Shown piece by piece: positions 1 through 11,625 of a stretch of DNA of 64,000 nt. Under the pieces are notes generated by a model, which was not told the origin of the DNA, did no database searches, and saw only the letters and a program-made list of their open reading frames with translations. The position numbers and the translations under genes are program-made. Source of the stretch: Hyperoodon ampullatus (lineage: Eukaryota > Chordata > Mammalia > Artiodactyla > Ziphiidae); contig OX457061.1 of the NCBI GenBank assembly GCA_949752795.1, positions 121,292,152 to 121,356,151 on the forward strand, in the 5' to 3' direction. How positions within the stretch are numbered: position 1 is the first letter of the stretch; every line of letters starts with the position of its first letter.

Positions 1-263
1 CTTGTAACATTCTTTATTTTAAAGTCTATTTTATCTGATATGAATATTGCTACTCCAGCTTTCTTTTGGTTTCCATTTGCATGGAATATCTTTTTCCTTC
101 CCCTCACTTTCAGTCTGTATGTGTCCCTAGGTCTGAAGTGGGTCTCTTGTAGACAACATATATGGGTCTTGTTTTTGTATGCATTCAGCGAGCCTGTGTC
201 TCTTGGTTGGAGCATTTAATCCATGTTTAAGGTAATTATCAATATGTATGTTCCTATGACCAT
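1..263 (-). pseudogene. L1 ORF2 5' end (endonuclease domain start), frameshifted, partial
   Basis: Complementary-strand translation in pieces gives the conserved start of L1 ORF2p, the endonuclease and reverse transcriptase: words such as 'KRHRLAE', 'QKQDPY' and 'ESWSSN'-type variants of the endonuclease N-terminus. A stop interrupts the frame shortly after the candidate ATG (261-263), near 'LNMD', where a few bases seem to be missing relative to other L1s, so the reading frame shifts. Catalytic residues further downstream lie outside the window. The ATG is only about 4 bases past the ORF1 stop, closer than in human L1. Confidence 0.75.
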
Positions 264-267
264 TTTC

Positions 268-1224
268 TTAATTGTTTTGGGTTTGTTTTTGTAAGTCCCT
301 TTCTTCTCTTGTGTTTCCCACTGAGAGAAGCTCCTTTAACATTTGTTGTAGATCTGGTTTGGTGGTGCTGAATTCTCTTAGCTTTTGCTTGTCTGTAAAG
401 CTTTTGATTTCTCCATTGAATCTGAATGAGATCCTTGCTGGGTAGGGTAATCTTGGTTGTAGGTTCTTCTCTTTCATCACTTTAAGTATATCATGCCACT
501 CCCTTCTGGCTTGTAGAGTTTCTGCTGAGAAATCAGCTGTTAACCTTATGGGAGTTCCCTTGTATGTTATTTGTCATTTTTCCCTTGCTGCTTTCAATAA
601 TTTTTCTTTGTCTTTAATCTTTGTCAATTTGTTTACTATCTGCCTCAGCTTGTTTCTCCTTGGGTTTATCCTGTATGGGACTCTCTGCGCCTCCTGGACT
701 TGGGTGGCTATTTCCTTTCCCATGTTAGGGAAGTTTTCGACTATAATCTCTTCAAATATTTTCTTGGGCCCTTTCTCTCTCTCTTCTCCTTCTGGGACCC
801 CTATAATGCGAATGTTGTTGCATTTAATGTTGTCCCAGAGGTCTCTTAGGCTGTCTTCATTTCTTTTCATTCTTTTTTCCTTATTCTGTTCTGCAGCAGT
901 GAATTCCAGGATTCTGTCTTCCAGGTCACTTATCCGTTCTGCCTCAGTTATTCTGCTATTGATTCCTTCTAGTGTAGTTTTCATTTCAGTTATTGTATTG
1001 TTCACCTCTGTTTGTTTGTCCTTTAATTCTTCTAGGTCTTTGTTAAAGATTTCTTGCATCTTCTCGATCTTTGCCTCCATTCTTTTTCCGAGGTCCTGGA
1101 TCATCTTCACTATCATTATTCTGAATTCTTTTTCTGGAAGGTTGCCTATCTCCACCTCATTTAGTTGTTTTTCTGTGGTTTTATCTTGTTCCTTCATCTG
1201 GTACATAGCCCTCTGCCTTTTCAT
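268..1224 (-). pseudogene. L1 ORF1 (RNA-binding ORF1p), one in-frame nonsense codon
   Basis: This is the ORF1p frame of the L1 element, the trimeric RNA chaperone that coats L1 RNA. From the start at 1224 there is a long charged heptad-rich coiled coil (roughly residues 15-115), then an RRM-like domain with the L1 hallmark 'RIIGVPEGEE', then the C-terminal domain (with 'SAETLQARREWHD' and 'SFTDKQKLREFSTTKP'). The frame is open for 216 codons and meets TGA at 574-576, just after 'KAAREK'. The same frame is then open to the stop at 268-270, so a single substitution (probably GGA to TGA) breaks an ORF of 318 codons, within the normal mammalian ORF1p size. No frameshift is visible. The element cannot make full-length ORF1p. 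Confidence 0.88.
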
Positions 1225-2126
1225 CTTGTCTATCTTTCTGTGAATGTGGTTTTTGTTCCACAGGCTGCAGGATGTAGTTCTTCTTGCTTCTGCTGTCTGC
1301 CCTCTGGTGGATGAGGCTATCTAAGAAGCTTGAACAAGTTTCCTGATGGGAGGGACTGGTGGTGGGTAGAGCTGGGTGTTGCTCTGGTGGGCAAAGCTCA
1401 GTAAAACTTTAATCTGCTTGTCTGCTGATGGGTGGGGCTGTTTTCCCTCCCTGTTGGTTGTTTGGCCTGAGGCAACCCAACACTGGAGGCTACCTGGGCT
1501 CTTTGGCAGGGCTAATAGCAGATTCTGGGAGGGCTCATGCCAAGGAGTACTTCTCACAACTTCTGCTGTCAGTGTCTTTGTCCTCACGGTGAGCCACAAC
1601 CATCCCCCACCTCTGCAGGAGACCCTCCAACACTAGCAGGTAGGTCTGGTTCAGTCTCCCCTGGGGTCACTGCTCTTTCCCCTGGGTCCCGATGTGCACA
1701 CTACTTTGTGTGTGCCCTCCAAGAGTGGAGTCTCTGTTTCTCCCAGTGCTGTCAGAGTCCTGCAATCAAATCCCACTAGCCTTCAAAGTCTGACTCTCTA
1801 GGAATTCCTCCTCCTGTTGCTGGACCCCCAGGTTGGGAAGCCTGACGTGGGGCTCAGAACCTTCACTCCAGTGGGTGGACTTCTGTGGTATAAGTGTTCT
1901 CCAGTTTGTGAGTCACCCACCCAGCAGTTATGGGATTTGATTTGATTGTGATTGCACCCCTCCTACCATCTTATTGTGGCTTTTCCTTTGTCTTTGGATG
2001 TGGGGTATCCTCCTTGGTGAGTTCCAGTGTCTTCCTGTCGATGATTGTTCAGCAGTTAGTTGTGATTCTGGTGCCCTCACAAGAGGGAGTGAGAGCACAT
2101 TCTTCTACTCCGCCATCTTGGTTCTC
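1225..2126 (-). promoter_or_regulatory. L1 5'UTR with internal promoter region
   Basis: The segment between the L1 5' end and ORF1 is moderately GC-rich and has no coding similarity. In intact L1s this region carries the internal Pol II promoter, with a YY1-type core in the first bases (CAAGATGGC, seen on the minus strand at about 2110-2120). Whether it is active here is unknown. Confidence 0.7.
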
Positions 2127-3551
2127 CAATCTCTTCCATCCTTCTACTCAACCAGATGAACTTCTAATGCTTTCAGTACATGCAGACTTCCATACTGTAG
2201 AGCAAGGTCCTCATTGCCAACATTATTTCAGCTTAGGAGTTCCCTGGCTCAGTAGCCACAATGGCATTACCTTTCATATGGGACTGTGGAGATGGCCACC
2301 CCATCTTCCTGATAATACCTCTTCCTCCGCTCACCCAAATAAGAGTGAAAATGACCAAGGCACCATCTGACCAGTTTTTTTCAGTCATATTTCTCACCAC
2401 TCAGCCTCTAAACTTTTTTTAACAGGCAGGGCACTGCTGTCCCTTAGTCCTCCCCCCATCCAACAGGTGGGTGACAACACTCCCTACTGAATTCCAGGTA
2501 ATCATATCGCTGATCTCAGAGTGTGAGGTCATTGTCCTTCCTCTTTCAGCAGCCCCCCTCCATAGATAAAACCATCAAGAACTGTGAACAGTTTGAGATT
2601 TTACCCTACCTGCTGGTTAACCAGAGAAGGGGACCAGAATATGCAACACTAAAACATGTCACTTTGGCATAAGGATTATTTTCAGCTAAAGGCAACAGAG
2701 GAACAGCAGACACAAGAAAAGCTCTAAAAACAGAGCAGACACTTTCTTTTTGTAAAGGAAATTTACATTTATAAAGGAAATTTAAATTTGTAAACATGTC
2801 TCCTTCTCCTGTGCCAGGAAGAGGAAAACATCCTGGGGACACAATCGTCTGAGATGGTGCTAGATTCTATGGGCCCAGACTTTCTAATGTGAGGAAATTC
2901 TCTCAAGGCTTTTGGCAGGTAAAATGGTGCATTCTACTAACCAATTAGATTTAAGATTTTTAGTTTCAAAAAATCATTTACAAAAACAGGAAAATTCTCT
3001 TCCCTTTATATTCTCAATTTATTGATAATATTTCATGATGTCCATGTATCATATGTAGATTATACTGAGGTGCTGTCATTTATCTTGAAACTTTATCATG
3101 ATAAACATAATGGTTAGCTATATATTATTAAAACTCAATTATTTATTATTAAAAGTAAAATTAAAATTGATTCATGAAGTCATTTGAACTACTACCATAT
3201 TCTAGGACACCAGCTTTTGCTATTTTTTTTTTTTCTGTTTTTGGTGATGGACTCACACTAATCCTTAGAGCTCCTTGAAACCAATTAAATGTGTCTGTGA
3301 ATGGCCAGCAAAACACCAACTTGAAATGAAAATTCGTTAGCAGCATAGTTCTTATAACCTGACTAACCAGCCATAGAGTATCATAAACATTGACTATAAT
3401 TTTAAAACAAAAAATTTCAATTACACCTTTCATGACTCTAAAATATATTCATAGGTAAGGCAGTATACCCTGTCTAAAGCAACAAGAAATCAGATCATCT
3501 TCCTCAGCCTTCCATTCAGAGGTGGATAAGATTTAATTAACATTAAATCTT
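2127..3551. other. Intergenic; no gene, possible old LTR fragment
   Basis: No coding exon is visible. Part of it (about 2600-2840) reads like a degraded LTR ('gtcactttggcataaggatt'), but I cannot assign a family. The remainder is anonymous AT-rich sequence. Confidence 0.35.
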
Positions 3552-3660
3552 AATGTTGGTGAGATGTAGGTAAGAACATAGCCTTTGGAGTCAGACAGCC
3601 ATAGGGATGAGTCATATCTGCTCTCGCTGTTTGGCCATAAACAAGTTACATAAACTCTCT
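3552..3660 (+). mobile_element. MIR SINE, 5' part, split by a later insertion
   Basis: It matches the MIR order: 'ctttggagtcagacagcc', then a degraded 'tggccataaacaagttac', then 'ataaactctctg'. The MIR core resumes after the insertion at about 4045 ('aagtcttggtttcttcttc'). Confidence 0.7.
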
Positions 3661-4044
3661 GTTAAAAAAAAAAACATTCAGCTGAGTAAATTTTAAAGAT
3701 TTTATTGACTTTATTCAGCGATTCATGAATGGGGCAGCATCTAATCTGGCTGATAGAAAGGGGGGCCAAGGAGCTGTATAAAGTGAAAGACTTATGGTCA
3801 GAATGGAGCAGGAACAAGGAAGTTATAATAAGCAAAAAGCAGGTTGGTTATTGCAAGGGTACTTTCCTTTGGAGGTTGGCAGGGGTCTATCAGGCAGATT
3901 AACTAGTGTTGATCAGGTGATTTCTGATTGACTGGTTTTAAGATTCCGTTGAAGCAGAAACTGTAATTAGGTTAAGTCTTAACTTGGTGACATAGGGTTT
4001 AGCATAAGCAACTCCATTCTGGGTCTGCTGTCTTGTTTTTAACA
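3661..4044. mobile_element. Unclassified insertion (LTR-like) inside a MIR
   Basis: About 380 bp separate the two halves of a MIR. The insert starts with an A-run, ends in 'cttgtttttaac' and has no coding sequence. It resembles a solo LTR or a non-autonomous element, but I do not recognise the family or orientation. Confidence 0.45.
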
Positions 4045-4195
4045 TTTCTAAGTCTTGGTTTCTTCTTCTATATTATGGAAACAATACTGGCAACTCCTTC
4101 ATGGGTTCTTGATAGAGTTACCTGAGATAAGGTATGTGAAATTGTAACTCAGTGCCTGAAATATAGTACACACACAATTAATGTTTGCTTTTTTA
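4045..4195 (+). mobile_element. MIR SINE, 3' part
   Basis: It continues the MIR at 3552-3660: 'cttggtttcttcttctat', an imperfect 'gagttacctgagataagg', then 'aactcagtgcctgaaatat', the usual order of a MIR core and 3' end. Confidence 0.68.
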
Positions 4196-4320
4196 AAAAT
4201 AGTTTATCGAGTATGTGTTAAGATTATGATGCTTCCCACCATAATGCAAATGTCCTAATTTTATATTAGCTAGGTTCACGTGTCTTTGGAATAAACCCTA
4301 AAAAGTAGAGATTTCTTAAT

Positions 4321-4534
4321 TTTTTTTTTTTTTTTTTTTTTTCCAGTATGTGGGCCTCTCACTGTTGTGGCCTCTCCCATTGCGGAGCACAGGCTCCGGA
4401 CGTGCAGGCTCAACGGCCAAGGCTCATGGGCCTAGCTGCTCCGCGGCATGTGGGATCTTCCCGGACGGGGGCACGAACCCATGTCCCCTGCATCGGCAGG
4501 CGGACTCTCAACCACTGTGCCACCAGGGAAGCCC
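4321..4534 (-). mobile_element. Young CHR-type SINE (tRNA-derived)
   Basis: Full-length antisense copy: a T-run (the A-tail), then the body ending in 'gccaccagggaagccc', the complement of the tRNA-like 5' end with A and B boxes. It is flanked by the duplication GAGATTTCTTAAT (4308-4320 and from 4535). Confidence 0.93.
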
Positions 4535-4705
4535 GAGATTTCTTAATTTTTAAAAACCTTCTAGAGAAAAAATTTAAAGTCAGTCACACAGGGCATCAGT
4601 GGATTAAGCAGCTAGGATTCAAAGGGAGTTCTAATCTAGGCATCCTAGATGAAGATTCATGCAAAAAAATACTGGAAGAACATGGGAACACAGTATGCAT
4701 ACTAT

Positions 4706-5090
4706 GTCAGTCTGCTTGGGTTACTGTAACAAAATACCACAGACTAGGTAGTTTAAACAGCAGACATTTGTTTCTCACAGTTCTGAAGGCTGAGAAGTCC
4801 AAAATCAAGGTGTTGTCAAATTCAGTTCCTGGCGAAGACCCTCTTTCTGGCTACTACATAGCTTCCTTCTTGCTGTGTCCTTACGTGGTGCAATGTGAGA
4901 GTTCTGATCTTTCTTCCTCTTCTTATAAGGGTGCTAATCCCAGCATGGGACCCCATCCTCACGACTTCATCTAAACCTAATTACCTTCCCAAAGCCCCAC
5001 CTCCAAAACCATCACACTGGGGAGCTAGAGCTTCAGCATATGAATTTTGGTTGTGGGGAGAGGAATAGAAACATTTAGTCCAAACACACA
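4706..5090 (-). mobile_element. MaLR-type LTR (MLT1/MST-like), antisense
   Basis: It shows the MaLR LTR order in reverse: 'gttactgtaacaaaatacca', 'gtttctcacagttctgaagg', 'ttgctgtgtccttacgtgg', 'ataagggtgctaatccc', 'cccacctccaaaaccatca' and a tail near 'catatgaattttgg'. It appears to be a solo LTR; no internal retroviral sequence adjoins it. Confidence 0.8.
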
Positions 5091-6402
5091 GTCTGGTAAC
5101 TCACGTTTTTCTATTTAACAAAGTGTCATGAACATTTAATAAATATTCTCTGAAAACATGAAAAAAAATTCTGGAAAAAGACATGGCTCAGGGAGTGGGG
5201 TAAAAGTCTGGAAGCATTTAGTCAAATTTGTTATAGAGGGATGCATGAATTAGGGCTGGATTTCAAGTGGTTTGAGAAATTCAAGTGGTTTGAGAAATTC
5301 AAGTGGTTTGAAGTTTGTGATCAAGTTGTTGTTTTAACAAGACATGACACTGGTAGCCAAGATCAAGAGGTTCAGGCAAAAAGTCCATCAAGCAGACAGG
5401 ACACCTACTGTGTAGTTCAGTGCTTGTATGAACACATTTTGGGGCTACAGTTATCCCAAACACAGGTCTTGGGAGTGGTAGACTTTGAGCAGTAAAGGTC
5501 CATTAAGAGGAAGGAGACCGTGGCTTGCTGCTATGCAGTGCTGTAGAATTGCCATGCATGTAGTTTGAGAATTGGGTATGTTGAAACCTCCACTTGAGCC
5601 AAGGACTCTCAGACAGACAGCACTCCTGCTGTGAAAATATGATCTGTCCAAACTTCCAACTCCAGGAACATGGCATACAGGTCATGATTTCCAGTTCGTG
5701 GTGTATATTTCTTTTTGGATCCATGACTTTCTGTTGATTGAGGAGGAAAAAAATAAAATTTCTTTCAGTTTGTTAAGGAAGCAGTTGTTACTGTAAATGA
5801 CAATGCATCACAATCTTCAGGCTAAAACAGTTCTGATATGAGACATGATCACTTATTTAAATTTATATTGTGACTGTCTATTGTCCTAAAAGATGTGGCT
5901 ATGCACATAAACAGTAATTCATTTATTTCTTTTGATATTTGTACTGTCTTATCCTCATAGGCGTAATATTATGCTACTATATTTGCTCGAAAAGTTGAAA
6001 GCATTTATATATTAATATATATATATATTTTGAGGAAAAATTAAAGAAGGCTAAAGATTCATGTTTTAATGTGAGCATAGTTGAAAGGAAAGAAAATAAG
6101 TATTCATGTATCTGCTGTATATAATTTATGAGATCTTTTTGAGCAAGAAATATTAGTTTATAGGTCCTGCCTTATAGATTTATAAATATCATTCTTACTT
6201 TCTAGATATAAAATCACTATTCTCACAGACAGTTTTACAGGAATGTAAAATACATAATGTCATAAATTGGAGAAAATCCAACAGTAACTATAATATGCAC
6301 CTGTTTTACCTAGAGCAACATTGGGAAAAAGAAAATGACTGAAAGATAAAAGGCATCCTCTTTGTTTTTGACCCTCAAATCTCATCTCTAATTTCAGAAA
6401 TA
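5091..6402. other. Intergenic; no gene seen
   Basis: AT-rich anonymous sequence apart from a small tandem repeat at 5262-5315. Short ORFs here have no recognisable domain. Confidence 0.5.
5262..5315. repeat. Tandem repeat, 18-bp unit, three copies
   Basis: The unit TTCAAGTGGTTTGAGAAA occurs at 5262, 5280 and 5298. The first two copies are identical and the third diverges after 13 bases. The period is a multiple of three, which gives a spurious repeated peptide. Confidence 0.95.
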
Positions 6403-6418
6403 CCCTTTAGCTATTTCT

Positions 6419-6626
6419 TTTTTTTTTTTTTTTTGCGGTACGTGGGCCTCTCACTGTTGTGGCCTCTCCCGTTGCGGAGCACAGGCTCCGGACGTGCAGG
6501 CTCAGTGGCCATGGCTCACGGGCCTAGCTGCTCTGCGGCATGTGGGATCTTCCTGGACCGAGGCACGAACCCGTGTTCCCTGCATCGGCGGGCAGACTCT
6601 CAACCACTGTGCCACCAGGGAAGCCC
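6419..6626 (-). mobile_element. Young CHR-type SINE
   Basis: Full-length antisense copy with T-run and terminal 'caccagggaagccc'. A perfect 16-bp duplication, CCCTTTAGCTATTTCT, flanks it (6403-6418 and 6627-6642). Confidence 0.95.
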
Positions 6627-6642
6627 CCCTTTAGCTATTTCT

Positions 6643-8963
6643 AAATTAAATCTCCTCTTAGATAAATGTCAAGATTTAACAATAAATTTGATTTTAGGCT
6701 TCATCTATAAACATAAAACATAATTTTACCTGAAACTGTTTTAAGGTTTTGTCAGCCCCTAGGTCTTCTAAGAAAATATGAAATTTTAATACTATCTAGG
6801 TGCAAGGTATAAGACTTGGATGAAAAATTATGGTTCAACATCATGTGATCCTAGGCCTTGAAGGTAATGCATGATCTTCAAGTACTGTTGAAGTGATTCT
6901 CTGTAGAGAGAAATGGTGGATCACATTAACTATATTAAAGTCATTGTAAGAAAGAATATATTCTATATGATATAGATTAGTGTAAGACACAAGAAAACTC
7001 ACACCCTTACTCACCACAGGTATTTACACAAAGTAAGGAACAAAAATTTAAGAGCAATGACCAAGGTAGCATCTACTCAACATTTATTTGTGAAACTCTG
7101 TGACCAAGCTGAAACCCTTTTCTCACAATTGTGAAAAACTGGCATACAAAACCTAAGTAACCACCAGTGGTCTATTGTTTAGGAGTGGAGACAAGAACAA
7201 TGCCCACATTCATAGCCAATACTGGGTTGCTAGAAATTTCACTTTGTGCTACAGAAAAGATGACACTCAAATAAAAAGTTTGTATGTGCTTTATCCTGGG
7301 GGGAATTTACATAGCATGACTGGGATATGAGGACATTTGGAAAAGTGGGTTAATAATACTTGTCATGATGTTTTTCTACATTAAGTTGCAGAGAACGTGG
7401 CTTTGAACTTAAGGCACTCGAAAAAACCAATTTAATTATTCTAAATATCTACTTTCCCCCTAATTTATATGGCTAAAAAAAGAGAACAATTACTTGTTTT
7501 AGATTTTTATATTCTCTTATGTACAGAAAATCCTTAGAGATAGGTGGTGATTTTTTTTTGTTGTCCTGATTTCTTTCTCAAAGGGACAAATAAATAAAAT
7601 TAATTATTTGCAGAAGGAAACCTTTATTTCTTAGACCTCATCTGACAATACGAAAAGATTAAAAACAAGTCTGCAAAGTAAAGTTTCTCTGGTACTGCAT
7701 GTTCTTATTTATTCTTCAGGAAATCCAGCCTCCCCCAGTTTCTTCTTAGATAATTTTGAGAGGTTCCTGAAAGTGTCATACCCAGTGCTCCAAGAAGTGA
7801 GTTGTCTCCATGACTACTGCATGTATTTTAGCACTTTCTCTTTCTTCTTTTGCTCACTGCATATCTCAGTTGTTGCTATCCCCCAAGTGTCAACTGTGCT
7901 ACCAAATACCTACTGGAGACTCAATTGCATCTGCTGCTACACAGATTCAAATGTCTGGCCCCAGGAGCTGACCTCGGTGCTGATGTTTGCACCAACTACT
8001 GATGACTTATAATGTTGAGGACCCACAGCCTAGGCCAGGAATACTCCCAAATTTGCCATTTTTCACCTTGGTCTTCATCAATCAGCATAAATGTTGTCTC
8101 TGATCTGACTTCTCAAATTTTCATATCCTACATTATAGAAAAACACCTATTTCCCTTCTCTCTGTTATCTGTCTCTCTTTTTCATTCTCTCTTTCTTGCA
8201 TCTTAGGACACAGGAAATGCAGATTGGAAGTCAAGGAAGGTATTTACCTCTTGGACCTTACCTTAGGGGAGGAGAGACAGAGAATTAAAAAAAAAATAAA
8301 ATAAATCATCATCACCTGTGAGGTACATAAAATGGATGATGTAATAAGAACTTATAGGTATAGTGCCTGCTTTACATAGGCTGGTCAGGAAGGTCTTCCT
8401 TGGTGATTATTCAACTTGAGGCATGAAGGACCAGAGGAGTTAATAATGCAGAGAGTAACTATTCAATTTAGAGGCAAGAACAAATTTAAATTCTTTAAGC
8501 AAGAGAGAGTTAAGTATATTTAAGTATACTGAGGAACTGAAATGAGGCTAATTTATCATTGAATTTACATGACTTGACTCTACTTTAAAATAAGTTTTCC
8601 CCCTTAGTATTCACTTATACATGTACATAGACCCTACTGCCTTCTTGAAATGCCCTAAATATGCCTGCATCTTAAAATAAATATGATTTAGTCTCAATCA
8701 AAGTCGTCTTTACAGACCAAAATATGCAGTAATTAAAAAAGACAAGAAATCCCAAAGCTGTGAAAAATCCCAAAAAATTAAGATCAGGTCAGGCTTTTAA
8801 AATACTTTAAGACTATCAGAAACTTCAGGTTTCTGGTCCAGCAGAAGTTGCCACTCATCCTAACAAGTACAGAAGTAAGCAAAGTGAAAAATCAACAACT
8901 CTTTCTAAATTCATAAGAGAGAAGTGAGGTCACAGGGCAAACCAGTGCCCCCAAACCCACCCA
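6643..8963. other. Intergenic; no gene, possible L2 remnant
   Basis: No exon-like segment recognised. About 8380-8430 ('caggaaggtcttccttgg') resembles an antisense L2 3' region. ORFs at 7773-8206 lack domains and I regard them as chance. Confidence 0.4.
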
Positions 8964-10431
8964 GAGATAAGCCCACGCACATATGGTCACCTTATCTTTG
9001 AGAAAGGAGGCAAGAATGTACAATGGTGAAAAGACAGCCTCTTCAATAAGTGGTGCTGGGAAAACTGGACAGCTACATGTAGAAGTATGAGATTAGATCA
9101 CTCCCTAACACCATACACAAAAATAAGCTCAAAATGGGTTAAAGACCTAAATGTAAGGCCAGATACTATAGAACTCTTAGAGGAAAACATAGGCAGAACA
9201 CTCTATGACATAAATTACAGCAAGGTCCTTTTTGACCCTCCTCCTAGAGAAATGGAAATAAAACCAAAAATAAAGAAACGGGACCTAATGAAACTTAAAA
9301 GCTTTTGCACAGCAAAGGAAATCATAAGCAAGATGAAAAGACAACCCTCAGAATGGGAGAAAATATTTGCAAACGGAGCAACTGACAAAGGATTAATCTC
9401 CAAAATATACAAGCAGCTCATGCAGCTCAATATCAAAAAAACAAAAAACCCAATCCAAAAATGAGCAGAAGACCTAAAGAGACATTTCTCCAAAGAAGAC
9501 ATACAGATTGCCAACAAATAAATGAAAGGATGCTCAACATCACTAATCATTAGAGGAATGCAAATCAAAACTACAATGAGGTATCACCTCACACTGGTCA
9601 GAATGGCCATCATCAAAAAATCCACAAACAATAAGTGCTGGAGAGGGTGTGGAGAAAAGGGAACCCTCTTGCACTGTTGGTGGGAATGTAAATTGATACA
9701 GCCACTATGGAGAACAGTATGGAGCTTCCTTAAAAAAGTAAAAATAGAACTACCATATGACCCAGCAACCCCATTACTGGGTATATAACCTGAGAAAACC
9801 ATAATTCGAAAAGAGTCATGTACCACAATGTTCATCACAGTTCTATTTACAATAGCCAGGACATTGAAGCAACCTACATGTCCATCGATAGATAAATGGA
9901 TAAAGAAGATGTGGCACATGTATACATTTGAATATTACTCAGCCATAAAAAAATGAAATTGAGTTATTTGTAGTGAGGTGGATGGACCTATAGACTGTCA
10001 TACAGAGTGAGGTACGTCAGAGAAAAACAAATACTGTGTGCTAACGCATATATATGGAATCTAAAAAACCCCACAATGGTTCTGAAGAGCCTAGTGGCAG
10101 GACAGGAATAAAGATGCAGAAGTAGAGAATGAACTTGAGGACCCGGGGTGAGGGAAGGGTAAGCTGGGATGAAGTGAGAGAGTTGTATTGACACATATAC
10201 TCTACCAAATGTAAAATAGATAGCTAGTGGGAAGCAGCTGCATATCACAGGGAGATCAGCTTGGTGCTTTGTGTCCAGCTAGAGGGGTAGGATAGGGAGG
10301 GTGGGAGGGAGATGCAAGAGGGAGGAGATATGGGGATATATGTATATGTATAGCTGATTCACTTTGTTATAAAGCAGAAACTAACACACCATTGTAAAGC
10401 AATTATACTCCAATAAAGATGTTAAAAAAAA
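8964..10431 (+). mobile_element. 5'-truncated L1 (ORF2 3' end and 3'UTR)
   Basis: The sequence is the end of L1 ORF2 followed by the full 3'UTR and a poly(A) stretch after 'caataaagatgtt'. The ORF2 C-terminal region is readable in pieces: from 9087 a frame is open to a TGA near 9463, where other L1s have a Trp codon (TGG), and a second piece is open at 9522-9788 and holds the CCHC-like '[12 protein letters not shown]' motif. The 3'UTR motif 'gggaagcagctgcatatcac' is the cetartiodactyl type. It is a dead copy; the 5' truncation point is approximate. Confidence 0.9.
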
Positions 10432-10583
10432 TGCAGTTGAAGACCCCTTGGTTGGTATTCCACTCCCATAATATCCAATCCCTTTCCTACCTAGAACTAA
10501 TTATGGTACTCAAGTTTTTATTTATCATTCCCATGTAAACTTTTATTACATATAACTGCATTACTAAACAAATTATTTTCTTT

Positions 10584-10908
10584 AAAAAAAAATTTTTTTT
10601 TGATGTTGAGGGTAGGAGTTTTTTATTAATTTATTTATCCATTTTTGCTGTGTTGGGTCTCCGTTTCTGTGTGAGGGCTTTCTCTAGTTGCAGCGAGCAG
10701 GGGCCACTCTTCATCGTGGCGCGCGGGCCTCTCACTGTCGCGCCCTCTCTTATTGCGGAGCACAGGCTCCGGACGTGCAGGCTCAGCAGCCAAGGCTCAC
10801 GGGCCCAGTTGCTCTGCAGCATGTGGGATCCTCCCAGACCAGGGCTCGAACCCGTGTCCCCTGCACTGGCAGGCAGACTCCCAACCACTGTGCCACCAGG
10901 GAAGCCCC
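10584..10908 (-). mobile_element. CHR-2-like long SINE
   Basis: Antisense long subtype with the extra 'tgctgtgttgggtctccg' and 'ggctttctctagttgcagcg' segments beyond the tRNA-like part. It is flanked by TATTTTCTTT (10574-10583 and 10909-10918). Confidence 0.88.
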
Positions 10909-10956
10909 TATTTTCTTTTTTGACTTTAAATTTTGTAACACTACATATATTCTTCT

Positions 10957-11330
10957 GCAACTTGTTTCTTGTTTTTTATTGAAATATAATTGACTTACAA
11001 TATTATGTTAGTTTTAGGTGTACAGCATAGCAGTTGATTTCTGGTCTCGTAGTATTGTGGTCGGGGGGCATGCTTGATATGATTTCAGTTTTCTTAAATT
11101 TGATGAGACTTGTTTTGTGGCCTAGTATGTGGTCTGTCCTGGGGCATGTTCCATGTTACTTGAAGGGAGTGTGTATTCTGCACCTTTTGGACAGAATGTT
11201 CTATCTATCTATCTATCTATCTATCTAACTGATGATTGGCAGGGCCAGATCCTGGGGTAGAGCTTATTTCTTTGTGTAAAAGTTTGTTTATTATTTCCAA
11301 GCTGGTACATAGAGCTCCAGTTCATACACT
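10957..11330 (-). mobile_element. L1 fragment, antisense, with internal deletion
   Basis: It opens with the complement of an L1 3' end ('ttattgaaatataattgact') and jumps at about 11040 to the complement of ORF2 sequence ('gatttcagttttcttaaatt'). The two parts are not adjacent in an intact L1, so the copy is deleted or rearranged. Confidence 0.7.
11201..11226. repeat. (CTAT)n microsatellite
   Basis: Six and a half uninterrupted CTAT units inside the antisense L1 fragment. Confidence 0.95.
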
Positions 11331-11359
11331 TAGCATTGTGTATAATATTTTATTATTTA

Positions 11360-11625
11360 AAAAGTACAATTCATTTTCCTATTGATGGACACAAGTTTTC
11401 TCTGTATTTTGTGGGGCTTAAAATAGTGTTGTCATGAATATCATCTCATTGCCTGCATGTGTTAGAGTTTCTCTAGGATGTATAGTTAGTAGACTAATTC
11501 GGGGGTCAAATTGTACATGCATTGTTAGTTTTGATAGATATTACCAAATTGCTCTTCTCTGTGATTATTTGAATTTTCTTTCTCACAAGCGATGAATGCC
11601 ACTTCTTAGTAATGCTAAGGATGTT
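11360..11625 (-). mobile_element. Old L1 3'UTR fragment, antisense
   Basis: 'cctattgatggacacaagtt' and 'taccaaattgctcttctct' match the reverse complement of the 3' region of old mammalian L1M elements. Strongly diverged. Confidence 0.6.

Larger units (their letters stand above)
1..2126 (-). mobile_element. L1 retrotransposon, 5' portion (5'UTR, ORF1, start of ORF2), cut by window edge
   Basis: Read on the minus strand, the element starts near 2126 with an L1-type 5' end: the + strand shows 'ctactccgccatcttgg', the complement of the usual L1 start with ATGGCGGAGTAG. A 5'UTR of about 900 bp follows, then ORF1 (1224 to 268), then the first part of ORF2 (about 263 to 1), which runs off the left edge. 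The insertion kept its 5' end, unusual for L1, and looks fairly young because ORF1 is nearly open. It is antisense to GLRA3 and about 27 kb upstream of it. The 3' end and target-site duplication cannot be seen. Confidence 0.9.

Noticed and set aside
548..1243. 231-codon + strand ORF with hydrophobic composition
   Set aside because: It is the antisense shadow of L1 ORF1.
1930..2370. 146-codon + strand ORF
   Set aside because: It is antisense of the L1 5'UTR running into flanking sequence; no domain and no gene context.
9087..9788. L1 ORF2-like frames as a functional gene
   Set aside because: Frames are broken by a nonsense codon and the element is 5'-truncated.
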